64,000 nt of DNA from Calothrix brevissima NIES-22 (GTDB lineage: Bacteria; Cyanobacteriota; Cyanobacteriia; Cyanobacteriales; Nostocaceae): contig NZ_AP018207.1 of NCBI RefSeq assembly GCF_002367995.1, forward strand, positions 992,001 through 1,056,000, in the 5' to 3' direction. The position numbers and the translations under genes are program-made. Within the stretch, counting starts at the first letter, position 1, and every line of letters begins with the position of its first letter. Positions 53,479 through 62,556 of the stretch are shown in pieces. The notes beneath the pieces are model-generated. The model had not been told where the DNA came from. It saw nothing but the letters and a program-made list of their open reading frames with translations, and made no database searches.

Positions 53479-54020
53479 ATATACACCTCTGCATCTTGCA
53501 ATCTTGTCCCTACTTTATCTTTAGCTGATAAGATTGGTTCTGATTGTATTGGCCAGGCGATCGCTAAATCTGGATCGTTCCATAAAAGAGTGCGTTCGTG
53601 TTGGGGTGCATAATAATTTGTAGTTTTATATAAAAATTCTGCATATTCAGACAACACTAAAAAACCATGTGCAAAACCTACTGGTATCCACAATTGTCTT
53701 TTATTCTCTGCACTTAAATTTGTTCCCACCCATTGACCAAAAGTTGGGGAACTTTTACGTAAATCTACAGCGACATCAAACACTTCTCCGACTACCACCC
53801 GCACGAGTTTTCCTTGAGGTTGCTGGATTTGATAGTGCAAACCACGCAAGATATTTTTAGCAGAACGGGAATGATTATCTTGGACAAAATGCTCGATAAT
53901 ACCTGTCTTTTCTCGCCAAGTTTTTTCGTTATAACTTTCGTAAAAGTAACCGCGTTCATCGCCAAATACTTGGGGTTCAATTACTAATAAATCAGGAATT
54001 TCTGTGGGTGTAACTCGCAT
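53475..54020 (-). CDS. rfbC: dTDP-4-dehydrorhamnose 3,5-epimerase RfbC
   Basis: 181 residues, the usual length. A cupin-type epimerase with RGLHYQIQQPQGKLV (catalytic His about 63-64) and YKTTNYYAPQHE; also GVAFNDP-like LLWNDPDLAI. It converts dTDP-4-keto-6-deoxyglucose to dTDP-4-keto-L-rhamnose. Start ATG at 54018-54020. The end overlaps rfbD by 4 bp. A gap of 184 bp separates it from rfbA. Confidence 0.95.
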   Translation of the reverse strand: MRVTPTEIPDLLVIEPQVFGDERGYFYESYNEKTWREKTGIIEHFVQDNHSRSAKNILRGLHYQIQQPQGKLVRVVVGEVFDVAVDLRKSSPTFGQWVGTNLSAENKRQLWIPVGFAHGFLVLSEYAEFLYKTTNYYAPQHERTLLWNDPDLAIAWPIQSEPILSAKDKVGTRLQDAEVYI

Positions 54021-54204
54021 TGAATACCTTATATTGACAAAATCGAATTGATTTTTTATATTTAACGCGCTTAGTATATCATTAAATCTACACTAATTTT
54101 GAGATTTTTACTGATTTAATTTTTCTACTTAATTGGTCAATGAATTTAAATTTAAATATGACTGTTTTATCCCATTATTTGGTGATATATGTACAGGTTT
54201 TTGT

Positions 54205-55071
54205 TCATTTTTCTAACACCGACATCAGGTAACGTCCATAACTACTTTTTGCCATAGATTCAGCTAATTGTCTCAATTGAGATGAGTTAATATATCCTTG
54301 GTTATAAGCAATTTCTTCAATACAAGCTATTTTTAATCCTTGCCTTTCTTCTAGCGTTTGAATGAAATTACCCGCCTGATGTAAGGATTCATGAGTTCCT
54401 GTATCTAACCAAGCATAGCCTCGTCCTAAAATTTCTGCGCGGAGTTTTCCTTGCTGTAAATATACAGTATTTAAATCAGTAATTTCTAACTCATTCCGAC
54501 CAGATGGTTGTAGATGAGCAGCGATTTCTACTACTTGAGAGTCATAAAAATAGATTCCCGGAACAGCATACTTTGACTTGGGAACTAAGGGTTTTTCTTC
54601 AATACTAATTACTCGCCCTTCGCTATCAAATTCAATTACTCCATATTGACTGGGGTCTTTGACTTGATAGCCAAAAACTAATCCGCCTTCTTGAAGATTT
54701 GCAGCCCTAGATAACACTTCTGTTAAACCATGACCGTAAAAAATGTTATCGCCTAAAATTAAGCAGACTGGCTCGTTCGCAATAAAATCTTTCCCTAAAA
54801 TAAAAGCTTGTGCTAATCCTTCAGGGCGAGGCTGTTCGACATAACTAAATTGTAAACCCCACTGACTACCATCTTTGAGTATTTTCTCAAATAATGGTAA
54901 ATCATTAGGCGTAGAAATAATCAATATTTCTCGAATTCCTGCCAACATTAATACAGATAAGGGATAGTAAATCATCGGCTTATCGTACACTGGCATTAAC
55001 TGTTTACTAACAGCGTATGTTAGAGGGTAAAGACGAGTACCAGAGCCACCTGCTAAAATAATTCCTTTCAT
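54205..55071 (-). CDS. rfbA: Glucose-1-phosphate thymidylyltransferase RfbA
   Basis: 288 residues. The N-terminal nucleotide-binding signature is [20 protein letters not shown], followed by [17 protein letters not shown], and the catalytic region has LGDNIFYG and EEKPLVPKS. RfbA joins dTTP and glucose-1-phosphate to dTDP-glucose, the entry step of dTDP-rhamnose synthesis. The gene lies between rfbB and rfbC. Upstream, towards rfbB, is an STRR and a MITE with target duplication, so it may have its own promoter or a long leader. Confidence 0.95.
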   Translation of the reverse strand: MKGIILAGGSGTRLYPLTYAVSKQLMPVYDKPMIYYPLSVLMLAGIREILIISTPNDLPLFEKILKDGSQWGLQFSYVEQPRPEGLAQAFILGKDFIANEPVCLILGDNIFYGHGLTEVLSRAANLQEGGLVFGYQVKDPSQYGVIEFDSEGRVISIEEKPLVPKSKYAVPGIYFYDSQVVEIAAHLQPSGRNELEITDLNTVYLQQGKLRAEILGRGYAWLDTGTHESLHQAGNFIQTLEERQGLKIACIEEIAYNQGYINSSQLRQLAESMAKSSYGRYLMSVLEK

Positions 55072-55078
55072 GATATTT

Positions 55079-55131
55079 AGTAATTAGTCATTGGTCATTG
55101 GTCATTGGTCATTTGTCATTTGTCATTTGGG
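55079..55131. repeat. Heptamer STRR (TCATTGG/TCATTTG)
   Basis: Six or seven heptamers between rfbA and the MITE, first GTCATTG then GTCATTT. Confidence 0.9.
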
Positions 55132-55163
55132 TAAATTTACAAATGATTTATGTTAATCAAGGC

Positions 55164-55317
55164 TAAATTATAGGACTTACGCACCGAACACAAAAATTCT
55201 CACAAGGGTGGTCAAAAGTCAAAAGTCAATGGTCAAAATTCAGGTTTTTAGACTATGGACTATTGACAATTGACAAAAAGCATGAAAAATATATGACACT
55301 GCGTAAGTCCTAAATTA
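55164..55317. repeat. MITE with TAGGACTTACGCA ends and 7-bp target duplication
   Basis: TAGGACTTACGCA (55171-55183) is the exact reverse complement of TGCGTAAGTCCTA (55300-55312). TAAATTA flanks the element on both sides (55164-55170 and 55311-55317), so the two end bases TA are shared between repeat and terminus. The inserted unit is about 140 bp. Its interior contains GTCAAAA and GTCAATG heptamers and GACTATG/GACTATT blocks. It ends exactly against the rfbB stop codon (55318-55320). No transposase is present. Confidence 0.85.
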
Positions 55318-56388
55318 TTAAGAGTTTCTATTTTCATAGTTCTGTTTTAACCAGTTTTTGTATGCGCCTGAACGTACTTGTTCGACCCAAAGAGAATTAT
55401 GCAGATACCATTGAACTGTTTTCAATAATCCACTGTCAAAATTTTCTTGAGGTTCCCAGCCTAAATCTCGGTGGATTTTACTACAATCAATTGCATATCG
55501 TCGGTCGTGACCTGGACGGTCTTTAACAAAGGTAATTAAAGATGAGTAGTGAAAATCTGATTTAGGAGCTAAGTCATCTAAAATAGCACAGATTTTTTCC
55601 ACAACTGTTAAATTAGCTTGTTCGTTTAGACCGCCAATATTATAAGTTTCACCAACTTTACCTTGTTGGAGAACAAGATAAATAGCTTCGCAATGGTCGA
55701 TAACATAAAGCCAATCGCGAATATTTTGTCCATCACCATATATAGGTAATGGCTGACGATCTAGTGCGTTGAGAATAGTTAAAGGAATAAGTTTTTCGGG
55801 AAACTGTCTCGGCCCGTAATTATTTGAGCAATTGGTGGTTAAAGTCGGTAATCCGTAGGTGTGATAATAGGCGCGGACAAAATGGTCTGATGCAGCTTTA
55901 GATGCGGCGTAGGGACTATTAGGTGCGTAAGGAGTATCTTCTCTAAAAGCTGGGTCTTGGGGTTGGAGTGAGCCGTATACTTCATCTGTAGACACGTGCA
56001 AAAAGCGAAATTGCTGTTGCTTTGGCGATGATAATTTTTGCCAGTAAAGTCTACTTGCTTCTAATAACTGAAATGTACCGACAACGTTAGTTTGAATAAA
56101 GTCCTGGGGATTCAAAATTGACCTATCTACATGACTTTCGGCGGCAAAATTGATAATTGCATCTGGCTGATACTGTTCTAAAAGGTAATTGATTAACTCC
56201 AAGTTACCAATGTCTCCTTGAACAAAATGATAGTTGGGGTCAGTTTCTAGTTCTGCTAAGTTTTGGAGATTACTAGCGTAAGTTAATTTATCTAAATTAA
56301 TTACATTAGCCCATTGCTCCTTTCTTGCTTGGAGAATAAAATTTGCGCCAATAAATCCGGCTCCTCCGGTAACCAAAATTGTTTGCAT
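55318..56388 (-). CDS. rfbB: dTDP-glucose 4,6-dehydratase RfbB
   Basis: 356 residues from ATG at 56386-56388 ([14 protein letters not shown]). An in-frame TTG seven codons upstream lies in an STRR and is unlikely. Extended SDR enzyme: [27 protein letters not shown] and the catalytic YxxxK in [14 protein letters not shown]. It converts dTDP-glucose to dTDP-4-keto-6-deoxyglucose, the second step of the rhamnose pathway. It is the first of the rfbBACD group and is separated from rfbA by a repeat block. A very long STRR lies upstream. Confidence 0.95.
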   Translation of the reverse strand: MQTILVTGGAGFIGANFILQARKEQWANVINLDKLTYASNLQNLAELETDPNYHFVQGDIGNLELINYLLEQYQPDAIINFAAESHVDRSILNPQDFIQTNVVGTFQLLEASRLYWQKLSSPKQQQFRFLHVSTDEVYGSLQPQDPAFREDTPYAPNSPYAASKAASDHFVRAYYHTYGLPTLTTNCSNNYGPRQFPEKLIPLTILNALDRQPLPIYGDGQNIRDWLYVIDHCEAIYLVLQQGKVGETYNIGGLNEQANLTVVEKICAILDDLAPKSDFHYSSLITFVKDRPGHDRRYAIDCSKIHRDLGWEPQENFDSGLLKTVQWYLHNSLWVEQVRSGAYKNWLKQNYENRNS

Positions 56389-56398
56389 ATTTTTTGTG

Positions 56399-56575
56399 TC
56401 AATGGTCAATGGTCAATAGTCAATGGTCAATAGTCAATGGTCAATAGTCAATGGTCAATGGTCAATAGTCAATGGTCAATAGTCAATAGTCAATGGTCAA
56501 TAGTCAATAGTCAATGGTCAATAGTTTTGACATTGGACTCTGGACTATTGACTCTTGACTTTGGACTTTAAACTA
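56399..56575. repeat. Longest STRR block, TCAATGG/TCAATAG, upstream of rfbB
   Basis: About 18 head-to-tail heptamers mixing TCAATGG and TCAATAG (56399-56525), followed by degenerate ATTGACT/GGACTAT-type units to about 56575. It fills all DNA between rfbB and the CSP41-like gene. Confidence 0.93.
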
Positions 56576-57517
56576 TTAACTCTGGACTTGTAAAATCTCT
56601 TCATCCACTGAGAAATCAATCTCAGCTTTGTCGCGACCAGATGTTAAATAATCATTATTGAAGGCGTCAGTTAGCCCAGAAATTAAATCATACTCAGGTT
56701 TCCAAGCTAATTCGCTCTGAGCTTTATTGACTGATGCGAAGAAATGTTGTGTCCGCATCGGGAAAGCTTTACGTTTACCGAAATCAAATTTTTTTGGATC
56801 GTAATGGACTATTTTGATGTCATCGACTGATTTACCAGCAGCTTGCGCACAAGCGCGGGCTAAACCATCAAAAGTGACATAGCGATCGCCTGAGATATTA
56901 TAAATTTGCCCTATGGCTTGCTGATTACCAATAACCTGAGTCATGGCTTGGGCTAAGTCTTTCACATGACCGAGTTGGGTGATGTGTAAACCATGACCGG
57001 GGATGACTATGGGGCGATCGCGGACAATTCTATCAAAAAACCAGGCTTCCAAATCGTTATAGTTACGCGGCCCGTAGATATAAGTGGGGCGAATTGAGGT
57101 AAAAGGAATACCGATTTGTTCTAAGTACGCTTCTGTTTCATGTTTACCCCGGTGGCGACTTTTAGGATCGACTAGATCGCCTTCTACATGGGGCATTTGG
57201 TCGGATTTAAGATATACTCCAGCAGAACTCATATAAACAAAATGCTGTACCCGACCTTGAAAAATTTCTGCTAGTGGTTGGGTATCAGAGAGTTCTCGCC
57301 CATTATTGTCAAAAATGACATCAAACTGTTCCTGTGATAATTTTGCTTTTAACTGAGTCGGGTCAGTGCGATCGCCTATAATTTGTCCTACTCCCTGTAA
57401 AGCAGGCGCAGGACGATTACCGCGATTGAACAGTACCACCTCATGTCCTTGTTCTACTAGCAATTGAGTTAGGTAAACGCCAATGAACCGAGTCCCACCC
57501 ATGATCAAAATGCGCAT
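56576..57517 (-). CDS. CSP41-like NAD-dependent epimerase/dehydratase (atypical SDR)
   Basis: 313 residues. Rossmann nucleotide motif MGGTRFIGVYL (about 6-16), FDNNGRE, YMSSAGVYL (catalytic-type Ser) and RPTYIYGPRNYND. The usual YxxxK is not present: the corresponding segment reads SRHRGKHETE, with a Lys but no Tyr in place. This is the pattern of atypical SDRs such as the chloroplast stem-loop-binding protein CSP41, and many cyanobacteria carry one homologue. Chloroplast CSP41 binds RNA and ribosomes, so an RNA-related role is as likely as sugar modification. The start is ATG 57515-57517. Its location beside sugar genes may be coincidental. Confidence 0.85.
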   Translation of the reverse strand: MRILIMGGTRFIGVYLTQLLVEQGHEVVLFNRGNRPAPALQGVGQIIGDRTDPTQLKAKLSQEQFDVIFDNNGRELSDTQPLAEIFQGRVQHFVYMSSAGVYLKSDQMPHVEGDLVDPKSRHRGKHETEAYLEQIGIPFTSIRPTYIYGPRNYNDLEAWFFDRIVRDRPIVIPGHGLHITQLGHVKDLAQAMTQVIGNQQAIGQIYNISGDRYVTFDGLARACAQAAGKSVDDIKIVHYDPKKFDFGKRKAFPMRTQHFFASVNKAQSELAWKPEYDLISGLTDAFNNDYLTSGRDKAEIDFSVDEEILQVQS

Positions 57518-57862
57518 AAATTCCCCTGTAATCTCTGTTATTCATCAAGGGGCTAGAGGACAAGGCTAGGGGCTAGGAGCTAGGGGCTAGAGGCTAGGGG
57601 CTAGGGGCTAGTGTAAAAAATATTAATGCTTTATCTTCCCTAGCCCCTCATCCCTCATTCCCTAGTCCCTAGTCCCTAGTCCCTCATCCCTAGTTCTCCC
57701 TATTTGAGGTTATCAGGTTGCTGCATTCCTCTGGAACCTGTTTTCGGAGAATAGCGTCTTCATTAACACCTGGGTTGCTTTCCATTTCTTAATTAAAAAG
57801 GGAAAGTTTTCAGTTAACCTCATCACTTAAATTGCTGTATTTTCCATTTATTTACGTTAGCT
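57518..57862. other. Gap with opposing STRRs, upstream of GT4 gene
   Basis: About 345 bp between divergent genes. It holds the two opposing GGGGCTA-type arrays listed at 57549-57692, followed by AT-rich DNA with no gene seen. Confidence 0.6.
57549..57692. repeat. Pair of inverted STRRs (GGGGCTA and CTAGTCC/CTAGCCC)
   Basis: 57549-57613 has about eight GGGGCTA-type heptamers (GAGGCTA, GGAGCTA variants), and 57646-57692 has about seven CCCTAGT/CCCTCAT-type units on the opposite strand. The two arrays are largely complementary, so they can form a long stem around about 30 nt. Confidence 0.88.
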
Positions 57863-59023
57863 GTGCCCTTAAAATATGCTCTGGTTCATGAATGGCTGAC
57901 ACCTAAAGCCACGGGAGGTTCAGAACTAGTTGTACGTGAAATTCTGAATCATATAAATGCTGACTTATTTGCACTCATTGATTTTGAATCTAGCAATCCA
58001 GAAAGCTATTTATATCAGCGTCAGATTGGTACAACTTTTCTCCAAGGCTTTCCCTTGGCACGCAATGGTGTACAAAAATACTTACCTTTGTTACCGTTAG
58101 CCATTGAACAATTGGATTTACGGCAATATGACGTGATTTTATCTTCATCTCATGCTGTAGCTAAAGGAGTGATTACTAGTCCCGAACAATTACATATTTG
58201 TTATTGTCATAGCCCGATGCGTTATGCTTGGGACTTAACTTTTGATTATCTCCAACAAAGCAAATTAGGCAGTGGTTTACCTGGATGGATAACGCGATAT
58301 TTATTACATCGCTTGCGCCAATGGGATGTATTATCAGCTAATCGCGTTGACTATTTTATTGCCAATTCCCAGCATACAGCTCGGCGAATTTGGCGCTGTT
58401 ATCGACGCCAGGCAGAAGTAATTTATCCCCCGGTTAATGTCGATGCTATGCCTTTTGTCACTGAGAAAGAAGATTTTTATCTGATAGTTTCCCGGTTAGT
58501 CAGTTACAAGCAAGTATCCCTAATTATCCAAGCTTTTAATCAACTGCAAAAACAGTTGGTAGTTATTGGTACAGGCCCGCAGATGGAATATCTTCGGAAA
58601 ATAGCAAACTCTAATATCAAAATACTAGGATGGCAACCTGATGATGTAGTTAAAAAATACATGGCAAAAGCCAAGGCATTTGTGTACGCAGCTTGTGAAG
58701 ATTTTGGCATTGCCTTAGTAGAAGCCCAAGCTTGTGGTACTCCAGTAATTGCCTATGGTGCAGGAGGAGCATTAGAAACTGTCAGAGATATTCGCCTATG
58801 TGGCGATACAGGAACAGGAATCTTCTTTAAAGCCCAAACGGAGGCTGCTTTAGTGGAAACAGTAGAAAAGTTTGCAATGTATAAAAATGCATTTAATCCG
58901 GAGTATTTGCGATCGCACGCTACTCACTTTTCTACAGTAGCATTTGCCCAGCGCTATCTCAATTTTGTTGAGCAGTGCAGCAAACAAAAGCAATCCTTGG
59001 AGTCAAATTCAAAATTTTTGTAA
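57863..59023 (+). CDS. GT4-family glycosyltransferase E
   Basis: 386 residues from a GTG start at 57863. The phrase YALVHEWLTPKATGGSE (about 5-21), with the acceptor loop, and YCHSPMRYAWDLTFDYLQ in the middle identify the WcaI-like GT4 group common in cyanobacterial exopolysaccharide loci. The C-terminal domain has LIVSRLVSYKQVSLII and the E-x7-E region CEDFGIALVEAQACGTPVI. It should transfer a sugar to a lipid-linked acceptor. It is followed 94 bp later by a sugar-phosphate transferase gene, which suggests they act on the same repeat unit. Confidence 0.88.
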   Translation: MPLKYALVHEWLTPKATGGSELVVREILNHINADLFALIDFESSNPESYLYQRQIGTTFLQGFPLARNGVQKYLPLLPLAIEQLDLRQYDVILSSSHAVAKGVITSPEQLHICYCHSPMRYAWDLTFDYLQQSKLGSGLPGWITRYLLHRLRQWDVLSANRVDYFIANSQHTARRIWRCYRRQAEVIYPPVNVDAMPFVTEKEDFYLIVSRLVSYKQVSLIIQAFNQLQKQLVVIGTGPQMEYLRKIANSNIKILGWQPDDVVKKYMAKAKAFVYAACEDFGIALVEAQACGTPVIAYGAGGALETVRDIRLCGDTGTGIFFKAQTEAALVETVEKFAMYKNAFNPEYLRSHATHFSTVAFAQRYLNFVEQCSKQKQSLESNSKFL

Positions 59024-59117
59024 TTCTTTTGTATGCTTTTGGCAATTTCAACCCAGAAGCACCTCGTTTTAGCTTTAAGATTGGGACTATGTGTGGTGTG
59101 GATTGTTAAGGAGTATG

Positions 59118-59876
59118 ATGACTGCCCAGAGCTCACTCCTCTCCGGCAAGCGAGGCTTGCGACGAGATGCTAGCGCGTCTGCGCGTACTTTCTTCAAACG
59201 CGGTCAACAAAAAAAGACTGCTAGGTTAAAACCTAAAGGCTTGTCTTTTCAAGGTTTAAACGGAGAGTTTGCCAAGCGACTGTTTGATATTGTGTTTTCG
59301 CTGTTTGTTTTGATTGTATTTTTCCCTGTTTACCTAATTTTGGCCTTGCTGATTGCATTGAGTTCAGAAGGCCCGATTTTTTATGTCCAAGAAAGGGTCG
59401 GTAAAAACTACAAGCCATTTAATTGTATTAAATTTCGCACAATGGTGAGTAATGCTGATGAAATGCTCGTACAAATGATGGAAACATCCCCCCAAATGCG
59501 ACAGGAATTTGAAAGCAGTTTTAAGCTGAAACAAGACCCGCGAATTACCAAAATTGGGAAATTTTTACGCATCACTAGCTTGGATGAATTTCCGCAATTC
59601 TGGAATGTCTTAAAAGGGGATATGAGCGTTGTCGGCCCGCGACCCTTAGTAGCGGAAGAATTGCCTAAATACGGTTGTCACATCGACCGGGTTTTAACTA
59701 CCCGCCCCGGAATCACCGGATTATGGCAAGTTTCTGGGCGTAATGATATCCCTTATCCCCGCAGAGTTCAAATTGACCTACATTATGTCAAATTTAGGAC
59801 TTTTTGGCTGGATTTGTGGATTATCTTGAAAACTATTGATGTTGTAATTATACCCAAAAATAACGGGGCTTACTGA
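59118..59876 (+). CDS. Polyprenyl-phosphate sugar-phosphotransferase (WcaJ-type) B
   Basis: 252 residues from ATG 59118, four bases after AAGGAG (59108-59113). A tandem ATG at 59115 and a GTG at 59091 are alternatives. The short form of the family: one membrane helix (about 60-85, DIVFSLFVLIVFFPVYLILAL), then the catalytic domain with KFRTMVSNADEML, LDEFPQFWNVLKGDMSVVG and PGITGLWQVSGRNDI. It lacks the four N-terminal helices of the other copy at 39518. The first 35 residues (SGKRGLRRDASASARTFFK) are encoded by a GC-rich dispersed repeat and look recently acquired. The role is initiation of polysaccharide assembly. Confidence 0.88.
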   Translation: MTAQSSLLSGKRGLRRDASASARTFFKRGQQKKTARLKPKGLSFQGLNGEFAKRLFDIVFSLFVLIVFFPVYLILALLIALSSEGPIFYVQERVGKNYKPFNCIKFRTMVSNADEMLVQMMETSPQMRQEFESSFKLKQDPRITKIGKFLRITSLDEFPQFWNVLKGDMSVVGPRPLVAEELPKYGCHIDRVLTTRPGITGLWQVSGRNDIPYPRRVQIDLHYVKFRTFWLDLWIILKTIDVVIIPKNNGAY

Positions 59877-60332
59877 AGAATACAACAGCGAAATCCTCTG
59901 GGGCAGTTAATGTCCCTAGAGTAAAAATTTATACTATTTTAGTCATGTGTCTAGTCAATGCTCTCTAGTGATAGACTAGACATTTTTTATCGCTTGCTAA
60001 CTGAACAAGCGATGAAATGAAAGTGCGATCGCATCTAGACATCTGTATAAATTTAAAGTTTTCGATAAAATTTATGCAAGCTTCATAAAGGCTAAATTTA
60101 TATGAAGTTTTAGTCAAGATTTCCCAATTGTCAACATCAAATTCTGTAGTTTAGATTTCACTGTCATCAAAATTTGAAAATTTTGTCTTTTCAGAGTATA
60201 TTAAATGACTTTAAATTTTAAGTATGAGCTAAGATTACTAAGTTGTCGATTAGGCAATTTAGTAATTAATTGCTAGCTTGTATCAGTTAGACTGTCAATT
60301 TTTTATCAAAAGATCGCAAAGGAATACTAAGC
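59877..60332. other. AT-rich gap upstream of gmd
   Basis: About 455 bp without a supported gene or recognised repeat. AAAGGAA lies 11 bp before the gmd start. The AT-rich DNA probably contains the gmd promoter. Confidence 0.5.
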
Positions 60333-61412
60333 ATGACGCAACAGAAGCGAGCATTGATTACTGGTATTACTGGTCAAGATGGTTCTTATTTGAGTGAGTT
60401 TTTGCTAGAGCAAGGTTATGAGGTTCATGGTATTATCCGTCGTACTTCGACCTTTAACACAGACCGAATCGATCATATTTACGAAGATCCCCATAAAGAG
60501 GGGGTAAGGTTGTTTCTGCACTACGGTGATTTGACCGATGGTACAACCCTGCGCAGAATTTTAGAAGAAGTAAAGCCCATAGAAATTTATAACTTGGGTG
60601 CTCAATCCCATGTCAGAGTTAGCTTTGACTCGCCAGAATACACCGTAGATGCTGTGGGGATGGGTACACTACGTTTGCTGGAAGCAATCCGCGATTACCA
60701 ACAAAGAACAGGAATTCAGGTACGTTTCTATCAAGCTGGTTCTTCAGAAATGTATGGTTTAGTTCAAGCCGTACCTCAAAACGAGACAACGCCTTTTTAT
60801 CCTCGTAGCCCCTATGCTTGTGCTAAAGTTTATGCCCATTGGCAAACAGTAAATTATCGTGAATCTTATTCTTTATTTGCTTGTAATGGTATTCTTTTTA
60901 ACCATGAATCCCCACGCCGTGGTGAAACTTTTGTCACCCGAAAAATTACTAGAGCAGTAGCGCAGATTGTTGCAGATAAGCAGAAAAAACTCTACATGGG
61001 TAATCTAGACGCTAAACGAGATTGGGGTTATGCCAAGGATTATGTCAAAGCCATGTGGTTAATGTTACAGCAAGAGCAACCAGATGATTATGTAATTTCT
61101 ACTGGTGAAACCCATTCAGTCAGAGAATTTTTAGATTTAGCTTTTGGTTATGTGAATCTTAATTGGCAAGACTATGTAGAATTTGATGAGCGCTATCTGC
61201 GTCCGGCTGAAGTAGAGTTATTAATTGGTGATTCTACTAAAGCCAGACAAAAGCTAGGTTGGGCACCATCTGTAAGCTTTAAGGAATTAGTATCGCTAAT
61301 GGTGGAAGCAGATTTACAAGCGTTGGGTGTGACAGCAGCCAATGGTAGTGGTTCTTCTGTATTGGAAGATATGGCGACTGTTCGCCAACAATTAGGCGCT
61401 CTCCACTTTTAA
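60333..61412 (+). CDS. gmd: GDP-mannose 4,6-dehydratase
   Basis: 359 residues. Rossmann motif [20 protein letters not shown] (about 9-28), [13 protein letters not shown], the YxxxK-type [12 protein letters not shown] (Tyr-x3-Lys at about 158-162) and [20 protein letters not shown] converts GDP-mannose to GDP-4-keto-6-deoxymannose, the first step to GDP-L-fucose. Its stop (61410-61412) overlaps a possible start of the next gene, fcl, so these form an operon. GDP-fucose can feed both exopolysaccharide and myxol glycoside synthesis. Confidence 0.95.
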   Translation: MTQQKRALITGITGQDGSYLSEFLLEQGYEVHGIIRRTSTFNTDRIDHIYEDPHKEGVRLFLHYGDLTDGTTLRRILEEVKPIEIYNLGAQSHVRVSFDSPEYTVDAVGMGTLRLLEAIRDYQQRTGIQVRFYQAGSSEMYGLVQAVPQNETTPFYPRSPYACAKVYAHWQTVNYRESYSLFACNGILFNHESPRRGETFVTRKITRAVAQIVADKQKKLYMGNLDAKRDWGYAKDYVKAMWLMLQQEQPDDYVISTGETHSVREFLDLAFGYVNLNWQDYVEFDERYLRPAEVELLIGDSTKARQKLGWAPSVSFKELVSLMVEADLQALGVTAANGSGSSVLEDMATVRQQLGALHF

Positions 61413-61435
61413 TGCCCAAAGCTGAGGATAAAAAT

Positions 61436-62380
61436 ATGGCTGCCTTAGAACTAAAAAATAAGCGAATTCTCGTAACTGGTGGATCGGGTTTCCTCGGTCG
61501 TCAGGTAATCGATCAGCTTTGTCAAGCCGGAGCCGATCGCGAAAAAATTACCATACCGCGATCACGCGATCGCGATTTGCGCGTCTGGGAAAATTGCCAA
61601 CTTGTAGTCGATCAGCAAGATATCATCATTCACTTAGCCGCCCATGTCGGTGGTATCGGACTCAATCGTGAAAAGCCAGCCGAGTTGTTCTACGACAACT
61701 TGATCATGGGAACCCAACTCATCCACGCGGCTTATCAAGCTGGAGTAGAAAAATTCGTCTGTGTTGGGACTATTTGCGCTTATCCCAAATTTACCCCTGT
61801 GCCTTTTCAAGAAGATGACCTGTGGAATGGTTATCCTGAAGAAACTAATGCGCCCTATGGTATCGCTAAAAAAGCGCTGTTAGTGCAGTTGGAAGCTTAT
61901 CGCCAGCAGTACAACTTTAATGGTATTTACCTTTTACCTGTAAATTTATACGGGCCTGAAGATAACTTTGACCCCAAAAGTTCTCACGTGATTCCGGCGC
62001 TAATTCGCAAAGTTCACGAAGCGCAAATCAACGGCGTCAAGCAACTTCCTGTATGGGGTGATGGTAGTCCTACCCGTGAATTTCTCTATTCTGAAGATGC
62101 GGCGAGGGGAATTGTTATGGGTACTCAGTTTTACAACGAAGCTGCACCGATGAATTTGGGAACAGGTTCTGAAATCTCCATTCGCGATTTAATTAATTTA
62201 ATTTGTGAATTGATGGAATTTACAGGTGAAATTGTCTGGGAAACAGATAAACCTAATGGACAGCCTCGCCGTTGTTTGGATACTGAACGAGCAAAGCAAG
62301 CTTTTAATTTTACTGCTCAGGTTAGCTTTCAGCAGGGGCTAAAGAATACTATTGAGTGGTATCGGCAACATGCCGTCTAA
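61436..62380 (+). CDS. fcl: GDP-L-fucose synthase
   Basis: 314 residues from ATG 61436 (MAALELKNKRILVTGGSG), which has GAGGAT a few bases upstream. An in-frame ATG at 61412, overlapping the gmd stop, would add eight residues. SDR enzyme: GGSGFLGRQVI, HVGGIG, YGIAKKALLV (Tyr-x3-Lys) and NLYGPEDNF. It epimerises and reduces GDP-4-keto-6-deoxymannose to GDP-L-fucose. Gene order gmd-fcl is standard. The pathway needs GDP-mannose, whose genes are not in the window. Confidence 0.93.
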   Translation: MAALELKNKRILVTGGSGFLGRQVIDQLCQAGADREKITIPRSRDRDLRVWENCQLVVDQQDIIIHLAAHVGGIGLNREKPAELFYDNLIMGTQLIHAAYQAGVEKFVCVGTICAYPKFTPVPFQEDDLWNGYPEETNAPYGIAKKALLVQLEAYRQQYNFNGIYLLPVNLYGPEDNFDPKSSHVIPALIRKVHEAQINGVKQLPVWGDGSPTREFLYSEDAARGIVMGTQFYNEAAPMNLGTGSEISIRDLINLICELMEFTGEIVWETDKPNGQPRRCLDTERAKQAFNFTAQVSFQQGLKNTIEWYRQHAV

Positions 62381-62556
62381 ATAAATGGGAGTGGATGAGC
62401 AGGATTTTGACTTTTTGACTAACCTCTCTTCGTTTGGGAGAGAGGTTGAATATTTAATGTACTTCCAGAAAATAAACTATCCCAATTTCTCAGAGAAGAT
62501 ATGTTTATTTTCCCCCTGCATACACAGTTATAGTATATCTTTTTAGTTGAAAGTCC

